31,489 nucleotides of DNA from an uncultured Bacilli bacterium (GCA_934155005.1 CAKPGR010000011.1:1-31489), one strand, 5' to 3'. Counted from the stretch's first letter, positions 8,149-16,364 are shown. The notes: generated by a model not told the origin, from the letters alone. Numbers and translations: made by a program.

Positions 8149-8175
8149 TAAGGATACAAAATCCTTCTTTTTTTT
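8149..8175 (+). terminator. Terminator after the RNase J-like gene
   Basis: AAGGAT / ATCCTT stem (6 bp) with ACAAA loop, then C and a run of nine T. Confidence 0.85.
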
Positions 8176-8187
8176 ATAAAATTTTAA

Positions 8188-8196
8188 TGTTATAAT
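8188..8196 (+). promoter_or_regulatory. Extended -10 promoter of enolase
   Basis: TGTTATAAT (8188-8196) with only the upstream terminator's T-run at the -35 position. The predicted start of transcription, near 8203, coincides with the GGGTGAT ribosome binding site, giving a leader of about 10 bases before ATG 8213. Confidence 0.75.
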
Positions 8197-8212
8197 AATA
8201 TTGGGTGATAGA

Positions 8213-9457
8213 ATGACAAAGATAAAAGATGTAATAGCAAGAGAAATTTTAGATTCAAGAGGTAATCCAACAGTAGAAGTAGATGTTATACTTGAAAATG
8301 GTATCTTAGGTAGGGCTAGTGTTCCAAGTGGTGCTTCAACAGGAACAAGAGAAGCTATAGAACTTAGAGATCATAGTGATAGATATATGGGACTTGGAGT
8401 TTCAAAAGCAGTATCGAATGTTAATAATGAATTAAAAAATTTAGTTGTTGGTTTAGATGTAGATAATCAAAAAGAAATAGACTATGATATGATTAATCTA
8501 GATGGTACTGTAAATAAATCTAGATTTGGTGCTAATGCAATACTTGGAGTATCTATGGCTTGTTTAAAGGCAGCAGCTATTGATAGCCATATGCCATTAT
8601 ATAAGTATGTAAATAAAAAATATAATATTAAAGATATATCTCTACCTAGACCAATGATGAATATTATAAATGGTGGTGCTCATGCGGATAATAAACTAGA
8701 TTTTCAAGAATATATGATAATTCCAAAAAGAGATAATATTAAAGAAACAATAAGAGTAGGGTCAGAAGTATTCCATACACTAAAACAAGTTTTAAAAGAA
8801 AAAGGATATGCTACTAGTGTTGGAGATGAAGGTGGTTTTGCCCCTGATTTAAAATCTAATAGTGAAGGATTTAGCTTAATAATGGAAGCTATAAAAAGAG
8901 CAGGTTATGTTCCAGGACGTGATGTTTACATGGCAATAGATGTTGCGGCAAGTGAATTTTATGAAGACGGAGTATATAATTTAAAAGGTGAAGGTAGAAA
9001 ATTAAATACTGATGAGTTAATAAAATATTATGAAGAATTAATAGAAAAATATCCAATTGTTTCAATAGAAGATCCAGTTTATGAAGATGATTTTGATGGT
9101 TTTAAAAAAGTTACCGAAAAAATAGGAAATAAGATTCAATTAGTTGGTGATGACTTATTTGTTACAAATAAAAAATATTTACAAAAGGGTATTGATAATT
9201 ATGCTGGAAATGCTATATTAATTAAAGTAAATCAAATTGGTACTATAACGGAAACTATTGAAACTATAAAACTTGCAATAGAATATGATTATAAAACAAT
9301 TATATCTCATAGGAGTGGTGAAACTGAAGATACAACTATTGCTGATTTAGCAGTTGGTCTTGATTTAGGTCAAATAAAGACAGGATCTATGTCAAGAACA
9401 GATAGAATGTGTAAATATAATAGATTAATTAGAATAGAAGAAGAAATAACTAGATAA
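8213..9457 (+). CDS. eno: Enolase (2-phosphoglycerate dehydratase)
   Basis: Interconverts 2-phosphoglycerate and phosphoenolpyruvate in glycolysis; Mg-dependent and cytoplasmic. 414 residues, slightly shorter than the usual 430. The N-terminal domain has ILDSRGNPTVEVDV and PSGASTGTREAIELRD. The barrel has INGGAHADNKLDFQE, the acid loop VGDEGGFAPDL, metal ligands in MAIDVAASEFY, SIEDPVYEDD and VGDDLFVTN, the catalytic lysine in ILIKVNQIGTITET, then SHRSGETEDTTIADLAV and IKTGSMSRTDR. All catalytic motifs look intact. ATG at 8213 is chosen over an upstream TTG (8201) because GGGTGAT at 8203 is its ribosome binding site. It is monocistronic here, away from the usual gap-pgk-tpi-pgm cluster. Confidence 0.98.
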   Translation: MTKIKDVIAREILDSRGNPTVEVDVILENGILGRASVPSGASTGTREAIELRDHSDRYMGLGVSKAVSNVNNELKNLVVGLDVDNQKEIDYDMINLDGTVNKSRFGANAILGVSMACLKAAAIDSHMPLYKYVNKKYNIKDISLPRPMMNIINGGAHADNKLDFQEYMIIPKRDNIKETIRVGSEVFHTLKQVLKEKGYATSVGDEGGFAPDLKSNSEGFSLIMEAIKRAGYVPGRDVYMAIDVAASEFYEDGVYNLKGEGRKLNTDELIKYYEELIEKYPIVSIEDPVYEDDFDGFKKVTEKIGNKIQLVGDDLFVTNKKYLQKGIDNYAGNAILIKVNQIGTITETIETIKLAIEYDYKTIISHRSGETEDTTIADLAVGLDLGQIKTGSMSRTDRMCKYNRLIRIEEEITR

Positions 9458-9473
9458 GTTTTTCTTCTTTTTT
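9438..9473 (+). terminator. Terminator overlapping the end of eno
   Basis: AAGAAGAAA (9438-9446, inside the CDS) pairs perfectly with TTTCTTCTT (9461-9469) around a 14-base loop and is followed by TTTTA. Confidence 0.6.
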
Positions 9474-9487
9474 ATATTATTTTATTG

Positions 9488-9493
9488 TATAAT
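9488..9493 (+). promoter_or_regulatory. -10 element for the yfhO-like gene
   Basis: TATAAT at 9488-9493, 25 bases before ATG 9519, with ribosome binding site ATAAGGAGAT. No good -35 is visible; the position falls in the terminator T-tract. Confidence 0.5.
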
Positions 9494-9518
9494 ATTTTTA
9501 GTTTATAAGGAGATTTAT

Positions 9519-11828
9519 ATGAAGAAGAAAGATATAATTGCTAATATTATTTATATACTAACATTTTTAATAATTTATTATATATTAACAAAAAAAGGGT
9601 TTATATTTGGGTCAACAAAAGATTTTATGACACAACACTATTTAATCCCAGAATATTTTAGAAAATTATTTTATGAAACAAAAGATATATTCCCAGATTT
9701 TGCTTTTAATTTGGGTGGGGGGCAAAATATATATTATTTTTCTTATTATGGTTTGCTTAATCCTTTTGTTTTAATATCTTATTTATTTCCATATATTAAA
9801 ATGCTTGATTATCTTATTTTTATAAATTGTTTAATTGTGATAGTAAGTGTATCATTGTTTTATTTCTTTTTAAAAAGTCATAATTACAATTTTAAAACAA
9901 GGTTTATAGTTGGATTTTTATTTTTATGTAGTAGTCCACTTATATTTCATGCCCATAGACATTTTATGTTTATAAGTTATATGCCATTTTTAATAACGGC
10001 TTTATTTGGTACTGATTTATATTTGAAAGAAAATAAGATAAATTTATTAGTTATATCAATTGTTTTAATGATATTTACTAGTTATTATTATAGTGTATCA
10101 GGATTGGTTGTTTTATTTATATATTATTTGTATCAAAGTTTTAATAAATTAGATTTAAAAAAAAGTTTTAAAATCATTCTTTTATATTTAGTTTCTATTA
10201 TAATTTCAGCTATTATAATTATTCCAACTTTATATACTTTATTAAGTGGTAGAGATGGTGATATTACAAAAATTAGTTTAATTACTTTATTTAAACCCTC
10301 ATTAAAACTTTTATATTCACCATATTCCATTGGTTTAACTTTAATTAGTTTAATAGCTTTAATTTGTTCTATATTTAGTCAAAAAAAAGAAAATAGATTT
10401 TTAAGTATTATATGTATTCTTGTAAGTGTTTTTCCAATTTTTAATTATATTTTAAATGGAACGCTTTATATAAATAGTAAATCTTTAATTCCTTTTATAC
10501 CTCTTATTTTAATATTAGTTGCTGAATTTTTAAATCCATATTTTGATAAAAAAATAAATTTTAAACAAGTTTTGATAATTTTATATTTGATTATTTCATC
10601 ATTTATTATATGTTTATGTGTAAATTTAAAAGATAACTTGATGATAAAAAATAAAGATGTAGATATAACATCTAGTTTAATAAACGAGATTACTGAAAAT
10701 GATTCTAGTATATATCGTATTAACAATAATGCTCTTGGTTTAGAAGGAGTTAATTTGGTTACTAATATGAGAGAACATAAGTCATCAATATATTCATCAA
10801 GCTATAATAGCAATTACAAAAAATTATATTTTGATATATTAAATAATCCTGTTAGCTATCGAAATAAAATGATGTTAACATCATCAAATGATATTTTAAC
10901 AAGTATTTTATTAGGTGAAAAATATATCATTACAAAAGATAATCTTCCTTTAAACCTTGTAAAAGAAGAATCTGGAATTAAAGTATATCAAAATGATTCT
11001 GCTATGCCGCTCGGATATGCTAATTCTAATATTTTAAGTTATAAAGATTATAAAAAATTATCTTATCCTGATAATGCTATTAATTTAGTTAAAAGTGTTG
11101 TAGTAGATGATGATAGTAACACAAATTTAACTAAAACTAAAAAAATTAATTTAGATTATAGTTTGATAGATTATAATAACGTAGAAATTAAACATAAAAA
11201 TAATAAAGTATATATTAAAGCTAAAAATAAGGCTACACTTAAATTAAAAATAAATGATGATATGAAAGACAAGGTTTTATTTTTAAGAATACATAATTTT
11301 ATTAATCGTAACTATGATACATCAATTACAATTAATGGTATTAAAAATAAATTAAGTGATAAAAGATGGAAGTATCATAATAATAATTTTACATTTGATT
11401 ATGTAATATATGATAATGATATTTTGGAAATAGAATTTGAAAAAGGAAATTATGTAATTGATTCTGTAGAAAGCTATATTTTAGATTATAAAGAGTTAAT
11501 AACTAAAGATATAGATGAGTTTGTTATCGATTATAATAAAACAAAAGGTGATTTCATAGTAGGTGATATAAATGTTAAAAAGAAAGGATATTTTGTATTA
11601 AGTATTCCTTATGATAAAGGATTTAGTATTAAAGTTGATAATAAAAAAACAAATTATAAAAAAGTGAATAGTGGATTTATTGGGTTTGAAATAGAAAAAG
11701 GAAATCATCATATTGAAATTGAATATAAAGCCCCATATAAAACTATTAGTTTAATTATTAGTCTATTTGGAATAATATTGTTGATTGGTTTAAATATAAA
11801 AAATAACAAAACTATGAAATTTAAATAA
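9519..11828 (+). CDS. YfhO-family multi-spanning membrane protein (GT-C-like glycosyltransferase)
   Basis: A 769-residue integral membrane protein. The first 380 residues carry roughly 11 to 12 hydrophobic helices, followed by a soluble extracellular-type domain and one final helix near the C-terminus (ISLIISLFGIILLIGLNI). The N-terminal loop has the YfhO signature: FGSTKDFMTQHYLIPEYFRK then NLGGGQNIYYFSYYGLLNPF, comparable to the acidic, catalytic first loop of GT-C enzymes. In B. subtilis, Listeria and S. aureus, relatives glycosylate teichoic acids using a lipid-linked sugar. Here it stands alone as a single gene, so the acceptor cannot be read from context. Together with the signal peptidase it suggests a cell with a decorated envelope. 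Family assignment good; exact substrate inferred only. Confidence 0.8.
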   Translation: MKKKDIIANIIYILTFLIIYYILTKKGFIFGSTKDFMTQHYLIPEYFRKLFYETKDIFPDFAFNLGGGQNIYYFSYYGLLNPFVLISYLFPYIKMLDYLIFINCLIVIVSVSLFYFFLKSHNYNFKTRFIVGFLFLCSSPLIFHAHRHFMFISYMPFLITALFGTDLYLKENKINLLVISIVLMIFTSYYYSVSGLVVLFIYYLYQSFNKLDLKKSFKIILLYLVSIIISAIIIIPTLYTLLSGRDGDITKISLITLFKPSLKLLYSPYSIGLTLISLIALICSIFSQKKENRFLSIICILVSVFPIFNYILNGTLYINSKSLIPFIPLILILVAEFLNPYFDKKINFKQVLIILYLIISSFIICLCVNLKDNLMIKNKDVDITSSLINEITENDSSIYRINNNALGLEGVNLVTNMREHKSSIYSSSYNSNYKKLYFDILNNPVSYRNKMMLTSSNDILTSILLGEKYIITKDNLPLNLVKEESGIKVYQNDSAMPLGYANSNILSYKDYKKLSYPDNAINLVKSVVVDDDSNTNLTKTKKINLDYSLIDYNNVEIKHKNNKVYIKAKNKATLKLKINDDMKDKVLFLRIHNFINRNYDTSITINGIKNKLSDKRWKYHNNNFTFDYVIYDNDILEIEFEKGNYVIDSVESYILDYKELITKDIDEFVIDYNKTKGDFIVGDINVKKKGYFVLSIPYDKGFSIKVDNKKTNYKKVNSGFIGFEIEKGNHHIEIEYKAPYKTISLIISLFGIILLIGLNIKNNKTMKFK

Positions 11829-11863
11829 ATGATATAAAAAAGTAAAATAGAAATAAAAAGTAG

Positions 11864-11890
11864 AAGCTGAATTTAAAGAATTCAGCTTTT
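11864..11890 (+). terminator. Hairpin after the yfhO-like gene
   Basis: AAGCTGAATT / AATTCAGCTT, a perfect 10-bp stem with a TAAAG loop, followed by only two further T. Stem strong, U-tract short. Confidence 0.65.
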
Positions 11891-11971
11891 AATATGCATA
11901 AAAATAAAAAATTTAAGATTTGATATAGAAAAAGTAATTTGATAAAGTAAGAAAACGAAGGGAGGGTTTAA

Positions 11972-12769
11972 ATGAATAAACCATTTTTTACAGCAAGAAA
12001 CGATAAAGTATTTAAAACAATACTAGGAAGTGAAGATAATAAAGAACTATTAAAATTATTTCTAGAAAAAATAATAAAAGAAGAAATAAAAGAATTAACA
12101 TTTTTAAAAAATGAATTAAATATAAATTATCCAAAAGAAAGAAGAAAAATAGTAGACCTATTAGTAAAAACAGAAAAAGAATTTATTCATATAGAACTAA
12201 ATAATGGATATAGTGATTACTTACACATGAGAAACTTTTGTTACTTTACGAATATATATTCAAAGAAAACAAAAGCAGGAGAGAAATATAATTTAAAAGA
12301 TAAATTTATGCATATAGATTTTACATATGGAAAAAAAGATAAAAGATTATATAGGATATATCAAGTAATGGATGAAGAAAAAGAAAGATATATAAATAAC
12401 TTTGAAATAGTCGAATATAATATGGACAAGATAATGGAACTTTGGTATACTAAAAGTGAAAAAATAGAAGAATATAAACACTTAATAATGTTAGACTTAG
12501 ATAAAGAAAACTTAGAGAAATTATCGGAAGGTGATGAGCTAGTGGAAGAATATAAAAAAGAAATAGAAGAGTTAAATGAGAATGAGACATATACAAGTTG
12601 GCTAACACCAGAAGAAGATGAAAGATTCATATTAAATACTGAAAGAAGTATAGGGTATGAAGAAGGAAAAATAGAAGTAGCTAAAAAAATGTTAAATGAA
12701 AAAATGGATATTTCTTTAATCGAAAAGATAACAGGTTTAAAAAAAGAAGAAATAGAAAATTTGAAATAA
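11972..12769 (+). CDS. Rpn/YhgA-type PD-(D/E)XK nuclease family protein
   Basis: 265 residues, soluble. The N-terminal FFTARNDKVFKTILGSEDN, then LLKLFLEKII, matches Rpn-family proteins (recombination-promoting nucleases, often annotated as putative transposase). The PD-(D/E)XK core is visible as IVDLLVKTEKEFIHIELNNG: an acidic Asp, then E-x-N in place of the common E-x-Q, followed by the typical R(N)FCYFTNIYS helix. The C-terminus has the usual GYEEGKIEVAKKMLNEKMD and a short helical repeat (IEKITGLKKEEIENL). In E. coli, RpnA promotes RecA-independent recombination. Such genes are multicopy and mobile-like, but no terminal inverted repeats are visible here. Codon use is notably A-rich (ATA, AAA, GAA) compared with neighbours. 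Ribosome binding site is GGGAGGG. Confidence 0.8.
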   Translation: MNKPFFTARNDKVFKTILGSEDNKELLKLFLEKIIKEEIKELTFLKNELNINYPKERRKIVDLLVKTEKEFIHIELNNGYSDYLHMRNFCYFTNIYSKKTKAGEKYNLKDKFMHIDFTYGKKDKRLYRIYQVMDEEKERYINNFEIVEYNMDKIMELWYTKSEKIEEYKHLIMLDLDKENLEKLSEGDELVEEYKKEIEELNENETYTSWLTPEEDERFILNTERSIGYEEGKIEVAKKMLNEKMDISLIEKITGLKKEEIENLK

Positions 12770-12836
12770 TAAAATAATTTAAGATGTGTAAAGTTAATAA
12801 AAAATCATTAAAATTTAAAAAATATTAATAAAATTA

Positions 12837-12845
12837 TGTTATAAT
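12837..12845 (+). promoter_or_regulatory. Extended -10 for the small membrane protein/prepilin pair
   Basis: TGTTATAAT at 12837-12845, followed by ribosome binding site AGGTGAT and ATG at 12869. No clear -35. Confidence 0.65.
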
Positions 12846-12868
12846 TGATAAAGAGTAGGTGATATTTT

Positions 12869-13171
12869 ATGGATTTAATTATTATATTAGCTTTAATAAT
12901 AATTATTGTTGTTATAAGAAAAGATTTTAGTTGCGCTATTTATATGATGGGGGCTATTGAAATATTTCTAAGAGTTTTAAATTTTATTGCTAATAATGTG
13001 AAAATATATGAATTGTCAAATTTTATACATAATTATATTCCAAGTTCTATTATAGCAATTTTAAATAAATATTCAGCAGGTTTATTAAATTCTATATTAG
13101 TATGGATATTTGTTATTTGTATGGGAATGTTAGATTTCTATTTAATAAAATATTTGCTTAAAAGAAAATAG
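12869..13171 (+). CDS. Small hydrophobic membrane protein, unknown function
   Basis: 100 residues, which I do not recognise. Three hydrophobic segments are visible: residues 1-17 (LIIILALIIIIVVI), about 24-43, and about 72-95 (SILVWIFVICMGMLDFYLI), ending in KRK, so the C-terminus is probably cytoplasmic. It has an AGGTGAT ribosome binding site and lies only 8 bases upstream of the prepilin-like gene, whose ribosome binding site overlaps this stop codon. The two are almost certainly cotranscribed. A role with the prepilin is possible but is not shown by the sequence. Confidence 0.7.
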   Translation: MDLIIILALIIIIVVIRKDFSCAIYMMGAIEIFLRVLNFIANNVKIYELSNFIHNYIPSSIIAILNKYSAGLLNSILVWIFVICMGMLDFYLIKYLLKRK

Positions 13172-13179
13172 GTGATACA

Positions 13180-13566
13180 ATGAAAAAAAATGCATTTACG
13201 CTTGCTGAATTATTAGGAGTTATTGTTATTCTTGCTTTAATTAGTTTAATTACAATACCATCAATAAGTGGTACACTTCAAAAATACAAAAAAAATTTAT
13301 GTGATGCTCAGTTAAATCAAATAATATCGGCTGCAAGAAACTGGGGTGCTGATAATATTTTAAGTCTTCCAAGTAAAAATGGTGGAACAAAAGAGGTAAC
13401 AGTTTCAACACTCGCTAAATATGGATATATAGATGATGAAATTAAAAATCCTGTAACAGGAGAAAATTTTAATTTAGACAATATAGTAATTACAATCACA
13501 AGAACGGGTAAAAAATATAATTATAGTTTAGATAGTACAACAAAGAATGCATGTAATAGTGATTAG
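13180..13566 (+). CDS. Type IV prepilin-like (pseudopilin/ComGC-type) protein
   Basis: 128 residues with a class III signal: MKKNAFTLAELLGVIVILAL. The short basic leader, then FTLxE with Glu at mature position 5, then a long hydrophobic helix, is the processing signal for a prepilin peptidase. The usual glycine at -1 is alanine here. The mature domain is short with a beta-rich C-terminus (NIVITITRTGKKYNYSL) and cysteines at about 41 and 125 that could form a disulfide. Relatives include ComGC-type DNA-uptake pilins and type II secretion pseudopilins. No assembly ATPase, platform protein or peptidase is adjacent, so the machinery must be elsewhere or absent. It is the second gene after a small membrane protein. 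Confidence 0.8.
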   Translation: MKKNAFTLAELLGVIVILALISLITIPSISGTLQKYKKNLCDAQLNQIISAARNWGADNILSLPSKNGGTKEVTVSTLAKYGYIDDEIKNPVTGENFNLDNIVITITRTGKKYNYSLDSTTKNACNSD

Positions 13567-13590
13567 AAGTAGAAAAAATACTTCTTTTTT
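13565..13590 (+). terminator. Terminator after the prepilin-like gene
   Basis: AGAAGTA / TACTTCT stem (7 bp) with a GAAAAAA loop and five following T; the stem begins within the stop codon. Confidence 0.85.
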
Positions 13591-13598
13591 GTTATAAT
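13590..13598 (+). promoter_or_regulatory. Extended -10 for the rRNA methyltransferase operon
   Basis: TGTTATAAT directly abuts the U-tract of the preceding terminator. Only 15 bases separate it from ATG 13614, which has an AAGGTGAT ribosome binding site. Confidence 0.65.
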
Positions 13599-13613
13599 AA
13601 AAAAGGTGATTTT

Positions 13614-14345
13614 ATGACTTATACTTCAATAAAAAATGAAAAAATCAAAAATTTAAAAAAATTAAATCAAAAAAAATATCGTGATCAAGAAAAATTGTTT
13701 TTAGTAGAAGGATATCATTTGGTAGAAGAGGCATATAAAAGTGGTTATTTAAAAAATATTATTTTATTAGAAAATACTATTTGTTCTTTTGATGTCCCAC
13801 AAATATTTGTCAGTCTAGAAGTTATGAAATATTTAAGTGATGTTGATTCACCTCAAAATATTATAGGTGTTGTATCAAAAATAGAGGAAAAAGAAGATAT
13901 TGGTAATAAAATTTTAGTTTTAGATGATATTCAAGATCCTGGTAATTTGGGTACTATAATTAGAAGCTCAGTTGCTTTTGGTGTTGATACAATTATTTTA
14001 AGTGATAAAACAGTTGATTTATATAATTCTAAGGTAATAAGATCTAGTCAAGGTATGATATTTAAAATAAATATTATAAAAAAAGATTTATTAGAATATG
14101 TTTCAAAATTAAAGCAGGAACATTATCAAATTTTAACAACTAATGTAATTAATGGAAAAAACATAAAAAATCTTGAAAAAAAAGAAAAAATATGTATAAT
14201 AATGGGAAATGAAGGAAATGGTGTTAGAAAAGAACTTACTCTTTTAAGTGATGACATTATTTACATTAAAATGAATAAGAACTGTGAAAGCTTGAATGTT
14301 GGTGTAGCGACAAGTATTATTCTATATGAAATTGGAAGTGATTAA
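13614..14345 (+). CDS. TrmH/SpoU-family RNA 2'-O-ribose methyltransferase
   Basis: 243 residues. SAM-dependent methylation of ribose 2'-OH in rRNA or tRNA. The N-terminal part is a substrate-binding domain (KNEKIKNLKKLNQKKYR, then FLVEGYHLVEEA), as in the YsgA/RlmB-like branch. The SPOUT catalytic domain shows all three motifs: motif 1 DIQDPGNLGTIIRSSVAFG, motif 2 IIMGNEGNGV and motif 3 ESLNVGVATSIILYEI, which form the trefoil knot. The target nucleotide cannot be read from sequence; 23S rRNA is most likely for this subgroup. It is first in a run with rimM and trmD (2-base gap to rimM), so an rRNA/tRNA maturation operon. Length is typical. Confidence 0.92.
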   Translation: MTYTSIKNEKIKNLKKLNQKKYRDQEKLFLVEGYHLVEEAYKSGYLKNIILLENTICSFDVPQIFVSLEVMKYLSDVDSPQNIIGVVSKIEEKEDIGNKILVLDDIQDPGNLGTIIRSSVAFGVDTIILSDKTVDLYNSKVIRSSQGMIFKINIIKKDLLEYVSKLKQEHYQILTTNVINGKNIKNLEKKEKICIIMGNEGNGVRKELTLLSDDIIYIKMNKNCESLNVGVATSIILYEIGSD

Positions 14346-14347
14346 TT

Positions 14348-14836
14348 ATGGATTATATTTATATTGGCAAAATAGTTAATACGCATGGTATAAAAGGAGA
14401 AATTAAAATATTATCTAATATTGATCATAAAGATTTAATATTTAAAAAGAACTTTAAAATATATATTGGCAAAAATAAAATCGAAGAAGTTATAAATAGT
14501 TATAGGCATCATAAAGTATTTGATATGATAACATTATTTGGAATTGATGATATTAATGATGTTTTAAAGTATAAAAATCAAAATGTTTATATAAATAAAA
14601 ATGATGTAAAAGAATTAGTTTTTGATGAAGATTATATTGGTCTTGATGTTTATACAGATAAATATATTGGAAAAGTAGTAGATGTGTTAAAAAATGTAAG
14701 TCAGGATATATTAGTAATTAAAAATGAAAATAAAAAATATATGATACCTAAGGTAGATGCTTTCATAAAACAAATTGATTTTAGTAATAAAAAAATATAT
14801 ATAAATGAAATTGGGGGGTTAATAGATGAAAATTGA
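14348..14836 (+). CDS. rimM: 16S rRNA processing protein RimM
   Basis: 162 residues. Assists late 30S assembly by binding S19 and the 16S head domain. The N-terminal RimM barrel has IGKIVNTHGIKGEIKI and a loop with the DVLKYKNQNVYI segment. The C-terminal PRC-like barrel has IGLDVYTDKYIGKVVDVLKN and KKYMIPKVDAFIKQID. The start at 14348 lies 2 bases after the methyltransferase stop. The end overlaps trmD by 11 bases, where the trmD ribosome binding site (GGGGGG) is inside rimM. The rimM-trmD pair is a classic bacterial arrangement. Confidence 0.95.
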   Translation: MDYIYIGKIVNTHGIKGEIKILSNIDHKDLIFKKNFKIYIGKNKIEEVINSYRHHKVFDMITLFGIDDINDVLKYKNQNVYINKNDVKELVFDEDYIGLDVYTDKYIGKVVDVLKNVSQDILVIKNENKKYMIPKVDAFIKQIDFSNKKIYINEIGGLIDEN

Positions 14837-15506
14837 TGTTTTATCTTTATTTCCAGAAATGTATATGGGTTTTATCAGTGAATCGATTATGAAAAGGGCT
14901 ATGGATAATAATTTGGTTGATATTAAAATACATAATATAAGAGATTATTCTAAGAATAAGCATAAAAAAGTAGATGATTATGGTTTTGGTGGTGGTAAAG
15001 GAATGGTACTTATGATTCAACCAATATACGATGCTTTAATGGATTTAAAAACTCCCGATTCTAAAATTATTATGATGACTCCACAAGGAGAAAAATATAC
15101 ACAAAAAAAAGCCTATGATTTATCTTGTGAAAAACATTTAATTATTTTATGTGGTCATTATGAGGGATTTGATGAAAGAATTAGAAGTTTAGTTGATATG
15201 GAAATTAGTATTGGGGATTTTGTTTTAACTGGTGGTGAAATCCCAAGTTTAGTTTTAATTGATAGTATAACTAGATTAATAGATGGTGTTATTCAAAAGG
15301 ATTCTCATGAAAAAGACTCATTTAATAATAATTTGTTGGATTATCCAGTTTATACAAAACCAGTTGAGTTTATGGGAATGAAAGTTCCAGATGTTCTTTT
15401 ATCAGGACATCATGAAAATATAAATAAATGGCGCCTTGAGCAACAAATAGAAAAAACGAAGTCAAGAAGACCTGATTTGTTAGAAAAGAGTGATTTTAAT
15501 GACTAA
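14826..15506 (+). CDS. trmD: tRNA (guanine-N1)-methyltransferase
   Basis: 226 residues. Methylates G37 of tRNAs that read codons beginning with C or with G at position 36, preventing +1 frameshifting. Sequence landmarks are IDVLSLFPEMY at the start, DDYGFGGGKGMVLMIQP, MMTPQGEKYTQKKA and the SPOUT knot ILCGHYEGFDERI with ISIGDFVLTGGE. The C-terminal tRNA-binding region has YTKPVEFMGMKVPDVLLSGH and ends RRPDLLEK. All catalytic regions appear intact (family about 240). Translationally coupled to rimM upstream (11-base overlap) and to an unknown gene downstream (8-base overlap). Confidence 0.97.
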   Translation: MKIDVLSLFPEMYMGFISESIMKRAMDNNLVDIKIHNIRDYSKNKHKKVDDYGFGGGKGMVLMIQPIYDALMDLKTPDSKIIMMTPQGEKYTQKKAYDLSCEKHLIILCGHYEGFDERIRSLVDMEISIGDFVLTGGEIPSLVLIDSITRLIDGVIQKDSHEKDSFNNNLLDYPVYTKPVEFMGMKVPDVLLSGHHENINKWRLEQQIEKTKSRRPDLLEKSDFND

Positions 15507-15924
15507 AAATTATGTGGTAGCAAAAAAAAATAATAAAGGTGAAATAACATTTGTCGATTATAATGTTGAAGGATTTAAAATAACTCCTAAAAATAATATA
15601 GAATATCCAATTGAAGTAAATTCTATGATGATTATGAAACCATCATTTATTGAAAAAATATTAAAGAAGAAAATTAAAAGAAAATTAAATTTATATTTAA
15701 ATTATATAATTGAAGAATCTGGTGATGATGATTCATGTAGAGAAGCTTTAAATAATATAAATAGATATAAGGATATAGTTGAATATAAATATCGTAAATA
15801 CTTAGATGATAAATATATTAATTTATTATTAAAAAAAATAAATCTTTTAGAGAAAAAAATAAAGTCAAATCTCATATACAAAGAGTTAAATGCTACTCCT
15901 TCTTTAAAAGGAAAATCAAGATAG
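15499..15924 (+). CDS. Unknown basic protein, between trmD and rplS
   Basis: About 141 residues, not recognised. It begins MTKNYVVAKKNNKGEITFVD and is rich in Lys, Asn and Ile, with predicted helices and no membrane segment or signal. A segment with LKKKIKRKLNLYLNY and a later KKINLLEKKIKSNL suggest amphipathic, possibly coiled-coil helices. I prefer ATG 15499 over the in-frame GTG at 15490: its ribosome binding site (AAAGAG) lies inside trmD, and the overlap is then 8 bases. It occupies the position between trmD and rplS, which are usually adjacent, so it belongs to the ribosome-maturation operon. Function unknown. Confidence 0.7.
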   Translation: MTKNYVVAKKNNKGEITFVDYNVEGFKITPKNNIEYPIEVNSMMIMKPSFIEKILKKKIKRKLNLYLNYIIEESGDDDSCREALNNINRYKDIVEYKYRKYLDDKYINLLLKKINLLEKKIKSNLIYKELNATPSLKGKSR

Positions 15925-15926
15925 TA

Positions 15927-15955
15927 TTTACAAAATAAAAAAAATATGGTATTAT
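15927..15955 (+). promoter_or_regulatory. Promoter of rplS
   Basis: TTTACA (15927-15932), 17-base spacer, TATTAT (15950-15955) with an extended TGG in front. The predicted start of transcription is about 15962, the first bases of the L19 leader hairpin. Confidence 0.75.
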
Positions 15956-15959
15956 TAAA

Positions 15960-15998
15960 TAGCTTGTGATCCGCTGGTATAAATTATTATGATCATAT
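15960..15998 (+). promoter_or_regulatory. Ribosomal protein L19 leader-like RNA
   Basis: TAGCTTGTGATCCGCTGG is followed by an AT-rich loop and GATCATATT, so GTGATC pairs with GATCAT. The CCGCTGG loop and the position just before rplS fit the Firmicutes L19 leader, thought to mediate autogenous control by L19. Assignment is from memory of the motif. Confidence 0.6.
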
Positions 15999-16019
15999 TA
16001 AAAGAAAAGGAGAGATAGT

Positions 16020-16364
16020 ATGAATTTAGTTGATAAAATTACTAAATCACAAATTAGAACTGACTTACCTGAATTTAGAGTAGGAGATACTATTCAAGTT
16101 GGTTACCATATCAAAGAAGGTAACAAGGAAAGAATTCAACAATTTGAAGGAATTGTAATGACAATTAAAGGTAGCGGAATTAGTAAAAACTTTATTGTTA
16201 GAAAACAATCAGCTGGTATTGGTGTAGAAAAAACATATGCATTAAACAACCCAAGAATAGCTTATATTAATGTAGTTAGAAAAGGTAAAGTTAGACAAGC
16301 AAGATTAGGATATTTAAGAGATTTAGTTAAACAACCAAAAATTAAAGAACGTAGAGACAAATAA
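16020..16364 (+). CDS. rplS: 50S ribosomal protein L19
   Basis: 114 residues, the standard L19 length. L19 sits at the 30S-50S interface near bridge B6. It starts MNLVDKITKSQIRTDLPEFR, then VGDTIQVGYHIKEGNKERIQ, the hallmark FEGIVMTIKGSGISKNFIVR, and a conserved GIGVEKTYALNNPRIAYINV. The tail KVRQARLGYLRDL is typical. It has a strong AAAGGAGAG ribosome binding site and its own promoter and leader. Codons here are less biased to rare forms, consistent with high expression. Confidence 0.98.
   Translation: MNLVDKITKSQIRTDLPEFRVGDTIQVGYHIKEGNKERIQQFEGIVMTIKGSGISKNFIVRKQSAGIGVEKTYALNNPRIAYINVVRKGKVRQARLGYLRDLVKQPKIKERRDK

Noticed and set aside
12361..12630. Minus-strand Ser-rich ORF inside the Rpn-type gene
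   Set aside because: Low-complexity reflection of Glu/Lys/Asn codons on the + strand; no SD.
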